From: Reticulascus tulasneorum
Lineage: Eukaryota > Ascomycota > Sordariomycetes > Glomerellales > Reticulascaceae
Length of the DNA stretch: 64,000 nucleotides
Assembly: GCA_001557505.1 (NCBI GenBank)
Contig: LSAX01000003.1
Span: 1,860,001 to 1,924,000 of the forward strand
Direction of reading: 5' to 3'
Shown here: in pieces, positions 12,047-23,990 of the stretch
How the letters are laid out: each line of letters begins with the position of its first letter
Numbering within the stretch: the stretch's first letter is position 1
The notes under the pieces: generated by a model
Database searches by the model: none
What the model saw: the letters and a program-made list of their open reading frames with translations, nothing else
Told to the model about the DNA's origin: nothing
Program-made: the position numbers and the translations under genes

Positions 12047-15000
12047 ATGGCGACTCCAACTCTAGATGAGAAATTGGACAAAATCCGATCGCCAGGTCTT
12101 CAAAGTCAGCAAAGGGTAGGCTATTCCACTCTGAGATCGAGTCTCAATCACTAACTAAACTTTTCTAGACCGTTGTCGTCCTCCAGGCGATCGAGGCAAC
12201 TTTGAAGGAGCAGAATACACAGCCTACACCGACGGGCTACTTCGCTGCTCTTTTGGCGCTTCTGGTTCAAGCCTTTGAGAGCAATAAGGCCAACCTCGAA
12301 ACAGTCACCTCAGTCGTCTACCTACTCGACGTTATTACTCCATTCGCCCCGCAACCTCTGCTCCGAGCAAAGTTCACCCAGATCCTGACATTGCTCGATC
12401 GCGTCCTCGGCCTACAAGATGGGGAGGCATTACTGGTCAGATCTGCGATTGGGTGTCTGGAATCTTTGCTTCTAGCACAGGATTCGGCATCATGGGATCT
12501 GGGACCTACTCAGAGCGGCCCTCGAAATGCAGTCGCAGGGCTCCTGAACCTTTCCCTAGATCACCGACCTAAGATACGGAAGCGGGCACAAGATGCACTG
12601 AAGAAGGTTCTGAAGAACCCTCCTCCGAGTCCTTCTTTGGATCATCCGGCAGCCGACCAGTGTGCTCAGAAGGCCATAGTAAACCTTGAAGACTTAACAA
12701 GCAAGGCGACGCAGGCAAAGAAGCAGAAAAAGTCGGGCGACTCAGCCCATGACCCTGCACTGCTGCATGCGTTACAGTTAGTCAAGACAATTTCGTCCGC
12801 GAGTGGGGGATGGCCGAGCAAGAAGATCGAGTCTCTCTGCGAGCTGCTGCTGGGCATATCGCGGACGGGCAACGAGTACATGACTATGGCGACGTTCGAG
12901 ATCTTCGAAACGATCTTCGAGGGAATGGCGGATGAGGTTGCATCTGCGAAGCTACCCCGGCTTATGGAGATTATTTCAGAGCTCCGCCCGGCAGCGAACG
13001 ACACCCAGCTGGTTCCACCATGGCTAGCAATTCTTTCGCGGGGATACGACGTTTCAGGACAGGTTGAGCCAGAGGAGACCTTCCAGAATTTGCCAGATTT
13101 GTTCTCAATGGTGGCGCAATTCCTCGAGTCTCCATCTCAGAACATACGAATCTCCGCATCCGAGTGTCTGGTGTCATTTATGACCAACTGCGTCCCGCAA
13201 CAAGTCATTCTCGAACCGTCCATCTATGACGAGAAGACGTTGGAGAAGATTGCTAAAAGTGCAGAGTCTCTCCTCGGCGTGAAGTACCAAGCGGCATGGC
13301 TGGAGACTTTCAATGTTCTGGGTGCCATATTTGACTCGTTAAGATGGCGAGCGTACCCAATGATGCTGAACGTCACCAAGACTGTAGGCGAAATCCGCGG
13401 AAACGACTCTTTCAAAAACAAGCAGGAGGCGGACGAGATTATCGGAAAGGCAGTCCGCGCAATGGGCCCTGAGGCTGTTCTCTCAGTCCTTCCACTTAAC
13501 ATAGCCAACCCTGCTAGAGGCCAGCAAGGTCGAGCTTGGATGTTTCCTGTTCTTCGCGACTACGTCAGTAATACCAATCTGGCGCACTTTCGAAGCGAGC
13601 TCGTTCCTTTGAGTGGAATAATGTTCCAAAAGATACTAGATCACGGAGATGCGGAGAAAACTATGGAGGTGAAGATCTATGAGACTTTGGTCCAGCAGAT
13701 CTGGTCAACATTACCCGGATACTGCGACCTTCCCCTGGACTTGACTGAAGCCTTTGACCAGTCCTTTGCTGAACTTCTCGCCAATCTGCTTTACGAGCAG
13801 GTGGGTCTGAGGCTCGATATCTGCCGTGCATTTAAGATTCTCACCGAATCCAATCAAGCCATCGCAAAGATTGAGAATGAAGAAGAGAATCTTGTACTAC
13901 AGAGCCGAGTTTCTAAAGAGGTTGCAGTCAAGAATCTGCAACATCTCGGCAGTTTCGCCGGCAACATGCTCGCCGTCCTTTTCAACGTGTATACGCAAAC
14001 CCTTCCTCAGTCTCGAGGGCCGATTCTTCAGACCATCAATGCTTTCCTGAGCATCACCCCGCCACAGGAACTTATGGAGACTTTTGGCCGAGTGAGTGAA
14101 GCGCTTTCATCTGAACTGCAGAAAACACCCAAGGCAACGAAAGACAAGTCACAAAAGAAAGAGCAACTACCTTCTACCAGCAACACCCTTATGGATCTTA
14201 TCATTACCATGTCCATTTACCTTCCGCGGGAAAACTTTGCTGCACTATTCGAAATTGCCTCAGTCATCATTATGAAAGAGGATGAGCCGCAGCTGCAGAA
14301 GAAAGCCTATAAGCTCATTCCCCGGCTCACCGAGTCGGCGATTGGAAAACTGGCCTTGGAGGAGCGAAACCGGGAACTGCAGACTCTTTTCTTCTCAAGC
14401 GCCGAGAAAGTATCGGCCCCTGCACGGAGAGACCGCCTGGCTGCTATTGCAGCACTGCTCCCATATGTTCCAGACACGTCTCTTCACTTCATCCCGTCCA
14501 TCTTGAGCGAGGTCGTCATATGCTGCAAGGAGAACAACGAGCGTGCCAGGGAGATAGCATATGAGTTACTTGTGCAGATGGGACATCGTATGGCTGCCGC
14601 CAATGGGGCTACGATCGACAACAGCCAAGTCTCGCACATGCCCGACGACGCACCAGGAGCGGCTGCCAACATCGAAGAGTATCTAACTATGGTCAGCGCG
14701 GGTCTTGCTGGAAGTACTCCACACATGATCTCAGCATCCATCACGGCACTCACCCGTGTGCTCTACGAGTTCAGAGAGTCTCTCAGTACACAGACATTGT
14801 CTGATCTTGTCCAGACTATGGATCTTTTCTTGACATCCAACAATCGGGAAATTGTCAAGAGTGTGCTAGGATTTGTCAAGGTCTGTGTCATTAGCTTGCC
14901 TACGGAACTGATGGTGCCTCGACTACCGACCCTTATTCCGAACCTCATAATTTGGAGTCACGAGCACAAGGGGCATTTCAAGGGCAAAGTGAAGCATATT

Positions 15001-15951
15001 ATCGAGAGGATGGTTCGCAAGTTTGGTTTCGACACCGTGCACAAGAACTGCCCAGAGTCAGACAGGAAACTCATTGTCAACATCCGAAAAACCAAGGAGA
15101 GGAGCAAGAAGAAGCGAGACGCAGCAAAAGAAGCCCAGGATGGGGACAGTGATGATGAAGAAGAAGATGGAAAGCCTAAGAGGAAGTTTGAGAGCGAATA
15201 CGATCAAGCCCTCTACAGCAGCGACTCGGAGGGTTCGGAAGCCGAGGATCAGGAGGTCATCATCAAAGGCAAGAAGGCGGGCCGCAAGGGGGGCAACGCA
15301 TACATCGTGGAAGACGAGGATGAACCATTGGATCTTTTGGATCGCAACGCGTTGGCAAACATCTCGTCCACCAAACCAGTCAAGCTCAGGAAGCCAACTA
15401 GAACCAAGGCGAAGACTGATGTGGATGGCAAGTTGATCTTGGGCAAAGATAGTGACGATGAGGATGCAATGGAACTTGACACTCCGAATCCAGACGCATC
15501 GGGAGTAGGAGCCTATGTCGCGGCGCTCAAGGGCAAGGATGTCGCACAAAGAGGGCGGGGTGGGAAGATCAAGTTCTCGAATAGAAGAGGCAGGGATGAC
15601 GACGAGGCCGAGGAGATGGACGAGGGTGATGCCATGGCTGTCAAGGCCAGGTTCAACGGCAACCGGGGCAGAGGCGGTGGCAGAGGCGGTGGCAGAGGCG
15701 GTGGCAGAGGCGATAGCAGAGGTGACGGCAGAGGTGACGGCAGAGGTGACGGCAGAGGTGATGGCAACAATTTCCGCGGCGCCTTCCGCGGTGCCTCCCG
15801 AGGGATGCGTGGTGGTGGACGAGGTGGGCGTGGTGGAAGAAGTGGAAGGGGGGGTATTTCTGCTGGTCGCCGGGGTTTGGGCGAAGACAAAAGGCGAGGC
15901 CCACCAACGACGAATGGAGGCATCAATAAGTCACCTCGGGGACGAAGGTAG
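12047..15951 (+). CDS. RRP12: ribosomal RNA processing protein RRP12 (NUC173/HEAT repeat)
   Basis: Two exons, 12047-12115 and 12169-15951, with a 53 bp intron after residue 23, giving 1283 aa. The bulk is helical HEAT-type repeat sequence with the NUC173-type region in the first half. The C-terminal third has conserved RRP12 features: FKGKVKHIIERMVRKFG, then a Lys-rich stretch, an acidic SDDEEEDG patch and the FESEYDQALYSSDSE block. Family role: a nucleolar karyopherin-like factor needed for 40S and 60S maturation and export. The protein ends in a long RGG/RGD-rich tail (residues about 1187-1265) encoded by a visible 12 bp tandem repeat. RRP12 length is normally about 1200-1300 residues, so this copy is full length. 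Confidence 0.93.
15661..15762 (+). repeat. 12 bp coding minisatellite in RRP12 (RGGG/RGDG)
   Basis: Tandem copies of a 12 bp unit related to GGCAGAGGCGGT shift into GGCAGAGGTGAC variants, encoding about eight Arg-Gly-Gly-Gly or Arg-Gly-Asp-Gly tetrads in the tail of RRP12. All copies stay in frame, so expansions and contractions in this array would change tail length without breaking the gene. Confidence 0.85.
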
Positions 15952-16255
15952 CGGATCTTCTTGGGGTTCACGCTCTAATTTATACCCATCACTGAGGTAG
16001 TTTGGCCATGAATGAAATAGCCGGGCATGTTTTAAAGGCACATAGAAAATGGTATTTACAACGAATGATCGAGAGCCAACATCAGATGACAGTTTCTCGC
16101 GGCTCCCCTCAACCCAATGTCGAGAGATGCCTCCCAAGTCTGCCCATCATGTAGATCACAGTCGGCTTATAGTGGTAGGTGAAACTCATATCTTATCAAG
16201 AACTGCTACTCGAGACAGCATCCCGCAACCCAAACTCCTGTCCCAACCCTGTAGT
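15952..16255. other. convergent 3' intergenic spacer
   Basis: 304 bp between the stops of RRP12 (plus) and VTI1 (minus). I see no open frame or structured element; it must hold both 3' UTRs. Confidence 0.5.
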
Positions 16256-17056
16256 CTATCTGAACTTGCTGAAAATAACTGCCACAATGAGAAGAACCAG
16301 AACAGTGATGATGGCAATAGTGATCACCCGATTTGTAGCCATCCTGTCGCACAGTTAGTGACATGCCGTGTCAGAGTTCCGAGCATAAAAAGGTGCATTA
16401 CCTACGCGCCATCCCCCTCAACGTCTTGACACTCCGGTCCACATAGCCTTCGCTCGTAAGCAGGGTGTCGTGTGTGTGCTGGATCGTCTCGCGCTGGCCG
16501 TGCAGATCCGCCAGCGTGCTCGCGCCAATCGCCTCTGTCTCGTTCGCCAGCGCCTGGCTCGCCTTCAGGCGCTGCGTGGAGCGGTCCAGCCTGTCGGTGC
16601 CAGCCAGGAGCTGTTGCCGCTGCTCGAGCTGCACATCATTGGGACCGGAGGGGTTGTCGCTATAGCGGGAGCCGAAAAGAGCGGCGCGGTCATCGGCGAG
16701 GGAGCGGAGCTTGCGCTTTTGTGTGTCGATGTCGGATTCGTAGTTGCGGAAGCGGCTGTTGATCTTGGTGCGGACGGTGGTTGGAATGTTGGCCTTTTCG
16801 AGGCGCATTTGAGACAGCTACAGAGAATTAGTCTGGGAAGGAGAGGAGAGTATGAGGAGAGAGGAGAGTGGCGTACAAGTTCGTCGGCTTCTTCTACTGC
16901 TCGCTCCGCTGAGCTGAGGGCCGCCTTACGCGGCTCGCCGGACAACTCGGGGATTTGTTCCAGTTTTTGGATTAGGTCCGCTTGTACGAGTTTGAGTTCG
17001 GCCTCATAGCTGCTGAAACGCTCGGTGCCGGCGTCGGTGTCGAGAGGGTTGGACAT
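16256..17056 (-). CDS. VTI1: v-SNARE VTI1 (Qb-SNARE)
   Basis: Three exons: 17056-16877, 16817-16402 and 16343-16256, with introns of 59 and 58 bp, giving 227 aa. The N-terminal helical domain begins with FSSYEAELKLVQADL. The SNARE motif spans about residues 130-195 with the conserved ADLHGQRETI, whose Gln fits the zero-layer position. The last small exon supplies the C-terminal anchor, MATNRVITIAIITVLVLLIV and a short basic end; without it the protein would lack its membrane segment. Family role: fusion of vesicles at the Golgi, late endosome and vacuole. Its length matches yeast Vti1 (about 217). Confidence 0.95.
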
Positions 17057-18483
17057 GATGACGGTTGAGAGGTTAACCCTTGTCCGATTCGGGTGAGGAC
17101 GGTTAAGGGAAAGACGGTGCAGAGAATCAGGTCTCAGACGATGGGTCGAATTGCGAGCGCCGAGTGAGTTGCGAAGAGGAAATGGATCTCTGTCGGGAGG
17201 GATATGTCGTGATGTTGGTTTCTAGGCAGGGAACAAATGGTCATGGCCTCGACTGCGTAAGTCGCCTCGAACCCAGCCAGCCTTGGCATGATCATGCCTT
17301 CCAGGTTTCTGGACCACCAATCAGAGCTCCCAGCCCGTTGCCCCAAAAAGCGGGTCACAAGAAAGGCCCTGCACGTGATATGCATGGCCCGTGCGGCACA
17401 ATCCTCACCAAGCTTAACACGCGCGGGCTCAGAGGAGATTTTCCCTCTTTTTTCTTCTTTTCTTCGTAAAGTTGAACCCCCGGATGAGAAGAAAATTTTT
17501 GGCTCAGCGTTTTCCGACATTCTGTGTCAATGGACGTGGAGTTGTATTAGCCGGGCAGAGCAATGTTGGTTCCTCTTCGGAGGTTCCTTCGCGTCGCTTT
17601 CAAGAATTGGCGACTCGTACTATTCACGTTTGCCGATCCCGTTGAGTGCTCGACATGTTTTCCTGTGATTTGATTCTGGCTGGTGACGGCCGGTGGAGGG
17701 TTAGTTCTTGTGTCTTGAACTACGACTTCGTGGTGGACGGTGGTACTATGAGAATCTTCTGATGCACTGCTTGGTCGATGTAGGGACATGTGAAGTGGCA
17801 GCACGCCCGGCCTCTGAATTGACTTGAGCACTGGATGCCACAACCAGTCGGAGTAACCCTTCCATCTCGTAAATGTAGGCTGTCGCTCGTGTGCCTGTAT
17901 CTGAAGTTATCTGCCCACCGGATAACTTCGTCTGATTGCTGTATCCCATCAATGTGTCATATCTGGAGTCTGGTAGAAGAGCTCTACTGGTCCTCCGGAA
18001 ATCTCTTGCTCTTTGGTAGCATATTCAGAAAACATTTGATGAACATCGAAACGAAATATATGTTATCTGGGACCACCAAGACTGCGAACCATGTTGTCAG
18101 AGACTAGCCTGATCGTCAGTGGCTACAGATCTCCTACTTCAGTACTTTGCCAATACTTATAAGATAGCAAAACAAAACGTAGGATTCGTCCGTTAAGAAT
18201 TCGTATCTATGGTAGAATGAGCGTTCTTATAGGTACAAAATGAATGGTGGTAGTTTTTCTCCATGCTCCTTCGAACAGCCCATCCAACCTTGTACTCGTT
18301 TTGTCCCAACTCTTACACCGAGCAAGTATATCAAACACCTTGTAAATCCTACGAAACCTGTAACCTACACCGATATTCAACCTAATAATCCAGAGAACAA
18401 ATTACAAATAAGAATACGTAGAATCATTGCTCGTAGGCGTAACCTTGTCAACAAAGAAAAAGAGGCTTGTTGTGTCATTCGGA
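17057..18483. other. intergenic, VTI1 promoter and DUF7514-like gene 3' flank
   Basis: 1.4 kb. The first 400 bp upstream of VTI1 are GC-rich and include a TTTTTTCTTCTTTTCTTCG tract near 17448-17466. The remainder is AT-rich with short open frames only. No RNA gene or repeat is recognised. Confidence 0.5.
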
Positions 18484-20543
18484 TTAATTCGATGGTTGGT
18501 ACGATGAGCCGCCATCGAATGATGGTGGTCGAACGCCAGTCGGCGTGATAGCTCTATAATAGTCATCCCAGGTAGGGCCGTTTCTATCGGCAATGACCAG
18601 GCTCCTCCGGTTCGCATTCCGATCTGCGGCCGAAGGCTCCTTGTCACGGGGGTTGCCGACTTGCATGCCTGATCTTGGAGTATCTTCCACGCTACTCCTA
18701 GAATCTCTTGGCGAGTATGGTCCGGCGACATCCCGCGGCGAGAACTCGACCGGAGAAAATGTCCCAGAACTGTAAGACGACGACGGTGTGAATTGTCCAG
18801 AAGACGAGATAGGCGAAGACGCGAACCCGCTACCCTGGTTGATGTTAGGAACCGAAGTGCTGAACCGGCTCCTGGGCGGCGGGCTACGTGGCCTCGCTGG
18901 CACCGAATTTCGGCCCATTGGGGGCGGAGGCAACCTCGGCCCTTGTGGTGCATTACTCCCGTCGGAGTTTGCACGAGATGAACGACTGGGCTGGGCTTCA
19001 ACACGGTAGCCATTTCGGTCAACGTAAGTTTTGGTATAGCTGTCCCGTGGTGGTAAGGGAATCGATTGTCTGCGATCATCTACAGAGCGCTTTGAGTATG
19101 TGTTTGATTGTAGCGGCGCTCGCTTCTCGGAAGACGAGCCCAGTCTCGACCGTGATGAGGCGATATCTGGGAGGGGAGGGATTGCGTCCTCTGTGCAGTC
19201 TAGGATAGCCTCATCTAGGATACTGCGAGTCTTCTTGTCGTGGGATGAAGGTAGGAGGTAACGTGACAACTGTCGTGGAAGTCTCTCTGGCTTGCCATCA
19301 ACTAGAGGCCCGTCGGCAGTGATTGGTAGTTCCGATACAATTCTTCCTAGACGTCTCGCTTCTTGTTCTGGGTAGGCCAGGATATTGTGCGTAATCCATT
19401 TCACGAAGCCGGTGGGGGTCAGTCCAGGAATATTGGGCCGAGACTTGGTATCGGCCTGGACGAGGTGATACTCGCAACCAAGGTCTTGGTAGAGGTACTC
19501 AATCCTTTCCAAGGAATCCTTCGAGCGAGGCCTAAATATGTCTAGAAGAAGAAGTTAGTGTCTTGTATTTGCTCGAGTGGGAAGTTAACCAACCCTGGAA
19601 AGGGAATCTCTCGGAATCCAATTTGAAGAAGGTATAAAGAACCAACAACTTTTCAGGTGTCACTACAATGCTGTTTGGAGGATTAAACTCCAGGATCTTT
19701 CAGGGGTTAGAAAGAGCTTTGAAGAGTCAAGGGCAGTAGTCTTACCATGTGATTTGCAAGCCCCCTCAACACTTGTCCTAGTCTTTGTGTAGAATAACCG
19801 TCTTGATCGAACAGCCGTCCCCACTTTTCGTCAACCGCGGTCCATTCCAGTGTGGAAGAAGGAGTTTGTGACGTGTCTGATCGATGAACATGGATGATCG
19901 GTCGTCCTCGACTACGAAAGCGGACAGTCGGCGTCTGCTGCGGGGATTCTATGGCCGGCTTCGTCGGGGATGCTACCGACGTTGGCGTGAGTGGAGTTGC
20001 ATTCGCAACCTTTGGGCTCCCTCCCTCAGGAGAGGACAACTTGGATGAAGTAGAAGCACAAACTACTGAAGGTGGTGGGCTTGGATACGATGACGAGGAG
20101 AACATGGAGCTGGCCAGGTTGGCTTCGAAGGTGCGAGACGTGTCGAGAGGACTGGTAGTATCGCCACTCTTCAGATGCTCAGCAACTATGGGAAGGCTGT
20201 TAACATTCTTCGGTAATCAGATCATGAACAAGAGCTACGAACCTTCTTCCTTGATGATTTTCCTAAGATGCTCGATGATTTCGGAGGATACCCCTCCCAC
20301 GCGTGCATCAAGCTGCGCGGGAGCAGCGGAAGTCGAGACCGTTGACCCAACCTGTGACGGCGATGCAGATCCACCAAGTACACTTCCTTCAACATCTTGG
20401 CCGCTTTGTCTCCTGAAGGAGTTTGTCCTGGAAAGTGGAGACACCTCTTGCGGCTCCTCGCCATGATCCACAGGCTTGGTCCAGTCAGTAGTAACCAGCC
20501 TGGGCCTGGTCGGGATCTCAACCGATATATTGGGAGCAGCCAT
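18484..20543 (-). CDS. DUF7514-like fungal protein with disordered tails
   Basis: Four exons: 20543-20243, 20185-19746, 19696-19594 and 19541-18484, with introns of 57, 49 and 52 bp, giving 633 aa. The conserved core is at about residues 225-375: WGRLFDQDGYSTQRLGQVLR, then ANHMILEFNP, IVVTPEKLLVLYTFFKLD, and a block with CEYHLVQ and LTPTGFVKWITHNI. I match this to a fungal domain of unknown function (DUF7514) from memory, so the name is moderately sure. Flanking regions are Ser/Pro/Arg-rich and disordered. I chose the ATG at 20543 because the upstream in-frame codon is TTG. The function is unknown. Confidence 0.8.
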
Positions 20544-22139
20544 GTCGTTATAAGCAGGCAAGGCTCAGCTGCTCATTGTGCAGGAAGAAAACTCGCAAAC
20601 TCCGGGTGGCAAGCAGCAAACGGCAGTCGGGCGGCGAAGAAATGAATATAAATGTTGGAAAGGCAAAAAGACAAGATAAAACTGAATAAATAGATCGGTG
20701 TCGGAATCATGAGCCCATCACAGGAAATGGCAAAAAGAAAGATAGGGAAGCTGAAGTTCCCCAATCGAATGATGACATCTATCTCTGCTTCCCTATACTA
20801 GTTGTTGATTCGCGCGAGATAGTGGCATCAGGGAAGACCGAGGCGGACGCAAGCACGGATGTAGGTAATACTTAAGACCATCTATCCTTGCGGCTACATG
20901 AGAGAGATGGTACGGGGCAGGGATGGCGAGGCATAACATGTAGCCATCCGCAACCGCCCAGGCCAACCCATGGAACAAAGACCAGGTGTACCAGGTGTGC
21001 TGGGTGACGCGACAGGTGCGCCATTCCCATCGCGGCCGGGCGATGGTGGTGGATACTGTAGTACGTCCGTAGAAAGGTTGCCTTACTACGGCAGCCGTGA
21101 CGCCTCCGAAGCAGCATTATCCCTGCTGATTGGGCTTCAACCCACCTGTCCGGCACGAGCAAACAACGCAAGGCTTGTTAGGCTATCCGCCAGAGACATG
21201 TTTCATCAAGCCACTGCAGTCACTGAGACATTTTGAGGCCGTCCTAGCTGCTGCCGACTAGACTAGTTATGATGCGTCCATCGAGACGTTTGAAGCATGT
21301 ACCAAGGCCGGTACCTCTGCCACTTCTGCAGCGGGAATTGCCACTTGACAGATCATATTCGAAATGGATGCCAACTATAATTATCTCTGCCGCTGCCTCC
21401 AACATGAACAGGAAGAGGGGTCAAATAGAAATAAGGTCACCCGACTCGGATTTGTTTGACACATATCCTGGAGCGGCGCACAAGGAAATCATGGGCAAGG
21501 CTCTCTCTCGCGCAACCCCCGGTGAGGGGCATGTGGTGAAGGAAAGAAATCCCCCGAGCTTCCAAAGGGCGCGGGACTGGTAAGGTGAGGGGTTCCAGAA
21601 TGTGGGTGTTGCGGCAAACGCAGACATTGGGCCGTGAGGCATGCATTGAGGCAGGCTAGAGGTAAGGCGTCCACCGAAATGGATCGCATCTAAGCCTGAT
21701 GGTCCGCCATCCCGCCAAAAGCAGCTGATAAAACGAGATTGACGATCACTTTCACGGGAGCTTCGCTTGTAGGGTGCAGTCGTGGCTTTCGACGGGCGGC
21801 TTCTATACATGGTCTAGTTCATGATCTGTGGTTAATTTTCTCCGCTCTCGACCAGTCGGGTTGGCCCGAGAATGCAGACTCGATGACGAGGGCTCGCCGC
21901 AACCACATGAAGCTGATTACTTCTATGCAAGCAGATCAAATGGCACGTTCTTATCAGACTGGATCAGCGCAGCTAAATCTTGGCCCAAACAGAACTTGTG
22001 TTCTGTAACTAATAGTCATATTACTGAATTACAGGCGGACAGTTGCCTGAGTTGTCTTCAGCCAAGCCATCTACCGAATTGTTTGCCATCTCCCACATGC
22101 TAATGCCAGTCGCTTCCACTCGTTGCCGATCTGAGAATC
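20544..22139. other. intergenic region, 1.6 kb
   Basis: Upstream flank of the DUF7514-like gene and 3' flank of the S1P lyase gene. The first 200 bp are AT-rich; the rest has mixed composition. The open frame at 21421-21810 (minus) shows no recognisable domain, and I do not call it. No repeats or RNA genes are seen. Confidence 0.5.
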
Positions 22140-23990
22140 TTAGGCTTTGTACAACAAATCCAGGAATCCACTAGCCATATCCACGACCACGCTCTTGTTC
22201 GGAAGAGACCCTGCAACACCGTACAATGCTGCCGAGTCCCCGACTGCCTTCCCCTTTGCGCCTTTCCCTTCGACTATGCGCACTCGCTCCTTTTCTTTCT
22301 CGGCTTCGATAACGGTCTCCAAGTCACCCATCAGTTTCTCCCAAACCTTAACGATTGGCAGGGTCACGGCGATGTGTATGGCCGGTGGGTCTTGCAGGGC
22401 ATTAAGATGCCATCCCTTCTCGGACATGGCGTCCGCAACATCGTAGATATTCAGGTTCTTGGCAGTGAAGGAGATGACGGAGACAAGTGGCTTTCCTATG
22501 ATTTCCAATTCGTTGTCGAGCGCAGGAGTCTCCCGGATCTTCTCAATCATCTTCTTGGCTGTCCCGACAATTTTCACGCAGGAGTCGATGTAGCCTGATT
22601 CTCCCACGTTCATGAGACTAGCCCAGCACCCGGCAATCAAGGCCCCAGGCCGTGATCCAGCCATGCCCGGTGAACCGTACACACCACCTTGCCAATCCGG
22701 CGAGACATAGTATTGGTATTTTCGCAGCTCGGCTGAGCGGTACAGAACCGTCGAGTTGCCCTTCGGAGCGAACCCGTATTTGTGAGTGTCACAGCTGATG
22801 CTGGTAACCCCCTTCAGCCGGAAATCGAACAATTCCGTCTCGAAGCCCGCCTTGTCAAGGAACGGTACCAAGAAGGATCCAAGACAGCAGTCGACATGCA
22901 AGCACAGCTTCTTCTTCAGCGCTAGCTTTGATAACGCGCTGATGTCGTCGATGATGCCGTGGGGAAAGTTCGGTGCCGAGCCAACAAGAAGGATTGTGTT
23001 ACTGTTAATGAGCCTAGAGACAGCGCGAACGTCAACCTGGTACGAGGGTGCCGGGCACGCCACCAAGTGAATCTTGATCTTGAAATAATCGCCAGCCTTT
23101 CGGAATGCGGTGTGCGCAGTTTCCGGCAAGATCCTAGAAGTGCACGTTAGTGGTGGCACTGAGGGTGACGCCGCATCTAGGGCAGACAAACATCTCTGGT
23201 TCCGTAACACCTCTCTCCGCGTACGCCTTCTGTCTTGCGCTCAGGCACGCCATCAAAATGCTGTCTGTTCCTCCACTAGTCGATGTACCAGCGGCTCCGG
23301 GTGGCGGGTTGAACAGGGAGAGCACCATGGCCACAACCTCAGCCTCCATCTTCCTCACGCCAGGGAACACATCCGGGTGGATGGGGTTGGCCACCGTGAA
23401 CATGCCAAAAGCTTCCGTTTGTAGGCTCATAAGCTCCGCCTCGCCATGATACACCGCTCCAGACACATATCCATCTTCCCATCGCGTATGGTCCATATCT
23501 GCCAATGCCTGCAACTCCTTCTTGATGGCCTCCTCGGGCAGACCCTCTTTCGGGAGAGTCAGGTGTCTCGTGCCACCCGTCGGTATCATCTTTGCTTGTA
23601 TCTTTGCCAAAGCCTCGTTGACCTGCTTCTGCACCGTGCCGCGCACCCCCGGCGCCCGAAGGAAGTAGCCATAGAGGGTTTTCCGGAGATCAATGTAGAA
23701 TTCAACGAGAGTACCGATGACGCCGCGACCCTTGAGCTTCAAAAACGTCTTGCGGGTCCATCGTAACACAAATAGGAAGAAAACAATATTTCGCAGTCTA
23801 GGAATTGGGTCGCGGTTAGCTCAAGTCGACGATGTCATGAAGCTTCAAACTCGCTGAACGCGGGGAGCTCCAGCTCTCGGTGCGTGCCGAGGTTTGGAGA
23901 AACGTACAGTTCCAGGTTCAGGACCAATAAAGGATTCGTCCTTCTCGACTTCTTAACCTGATTCAGGCTCTCTCGTAAGCTGATGGGCAT
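22140..23990 (-). CDS. DPL1: sphingosine-1-phosphate lyase
   Basis: Three exons: 23990-23851, 23797-23192 and 23133-22140, with introns of 53 and 58 bp, giving 579 aa. The first exon encodes a short N-terminus (MPISLRESLNQ...), and the exon 1-2 junction builds the membrane anchor NIVFFLFVLRWTRKTF. The PLP-dependent aldolase fold follows, with TSTSGGTDSILMA binding cofactor phosphate, and SCDTHKYGFAPKG carrying the Schiff-base lysine (about K367). The enzyme cleaves phosphorylated long-chain bases to a fatty aldehyde and phosphoethanolamine at the ER, the exit step of sphingolipid breakdown. Splicing at GAT|GTTTGT restores EPEMILPETAHTAF, a conserved junction. The exon 1 donor GTTTGA is weaker, so the first 47 residues are less certain than the rest. 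Confidence 0.93.

Noticed and set aside
15058..15971. Long minus-strand frames opposite the 3' end of RRP12, including a Pro/Leu-rich repeat
   Set aside because: They are the antisense reading of the RGG repeat and flanking coding sequence; RRP12 explains the region.
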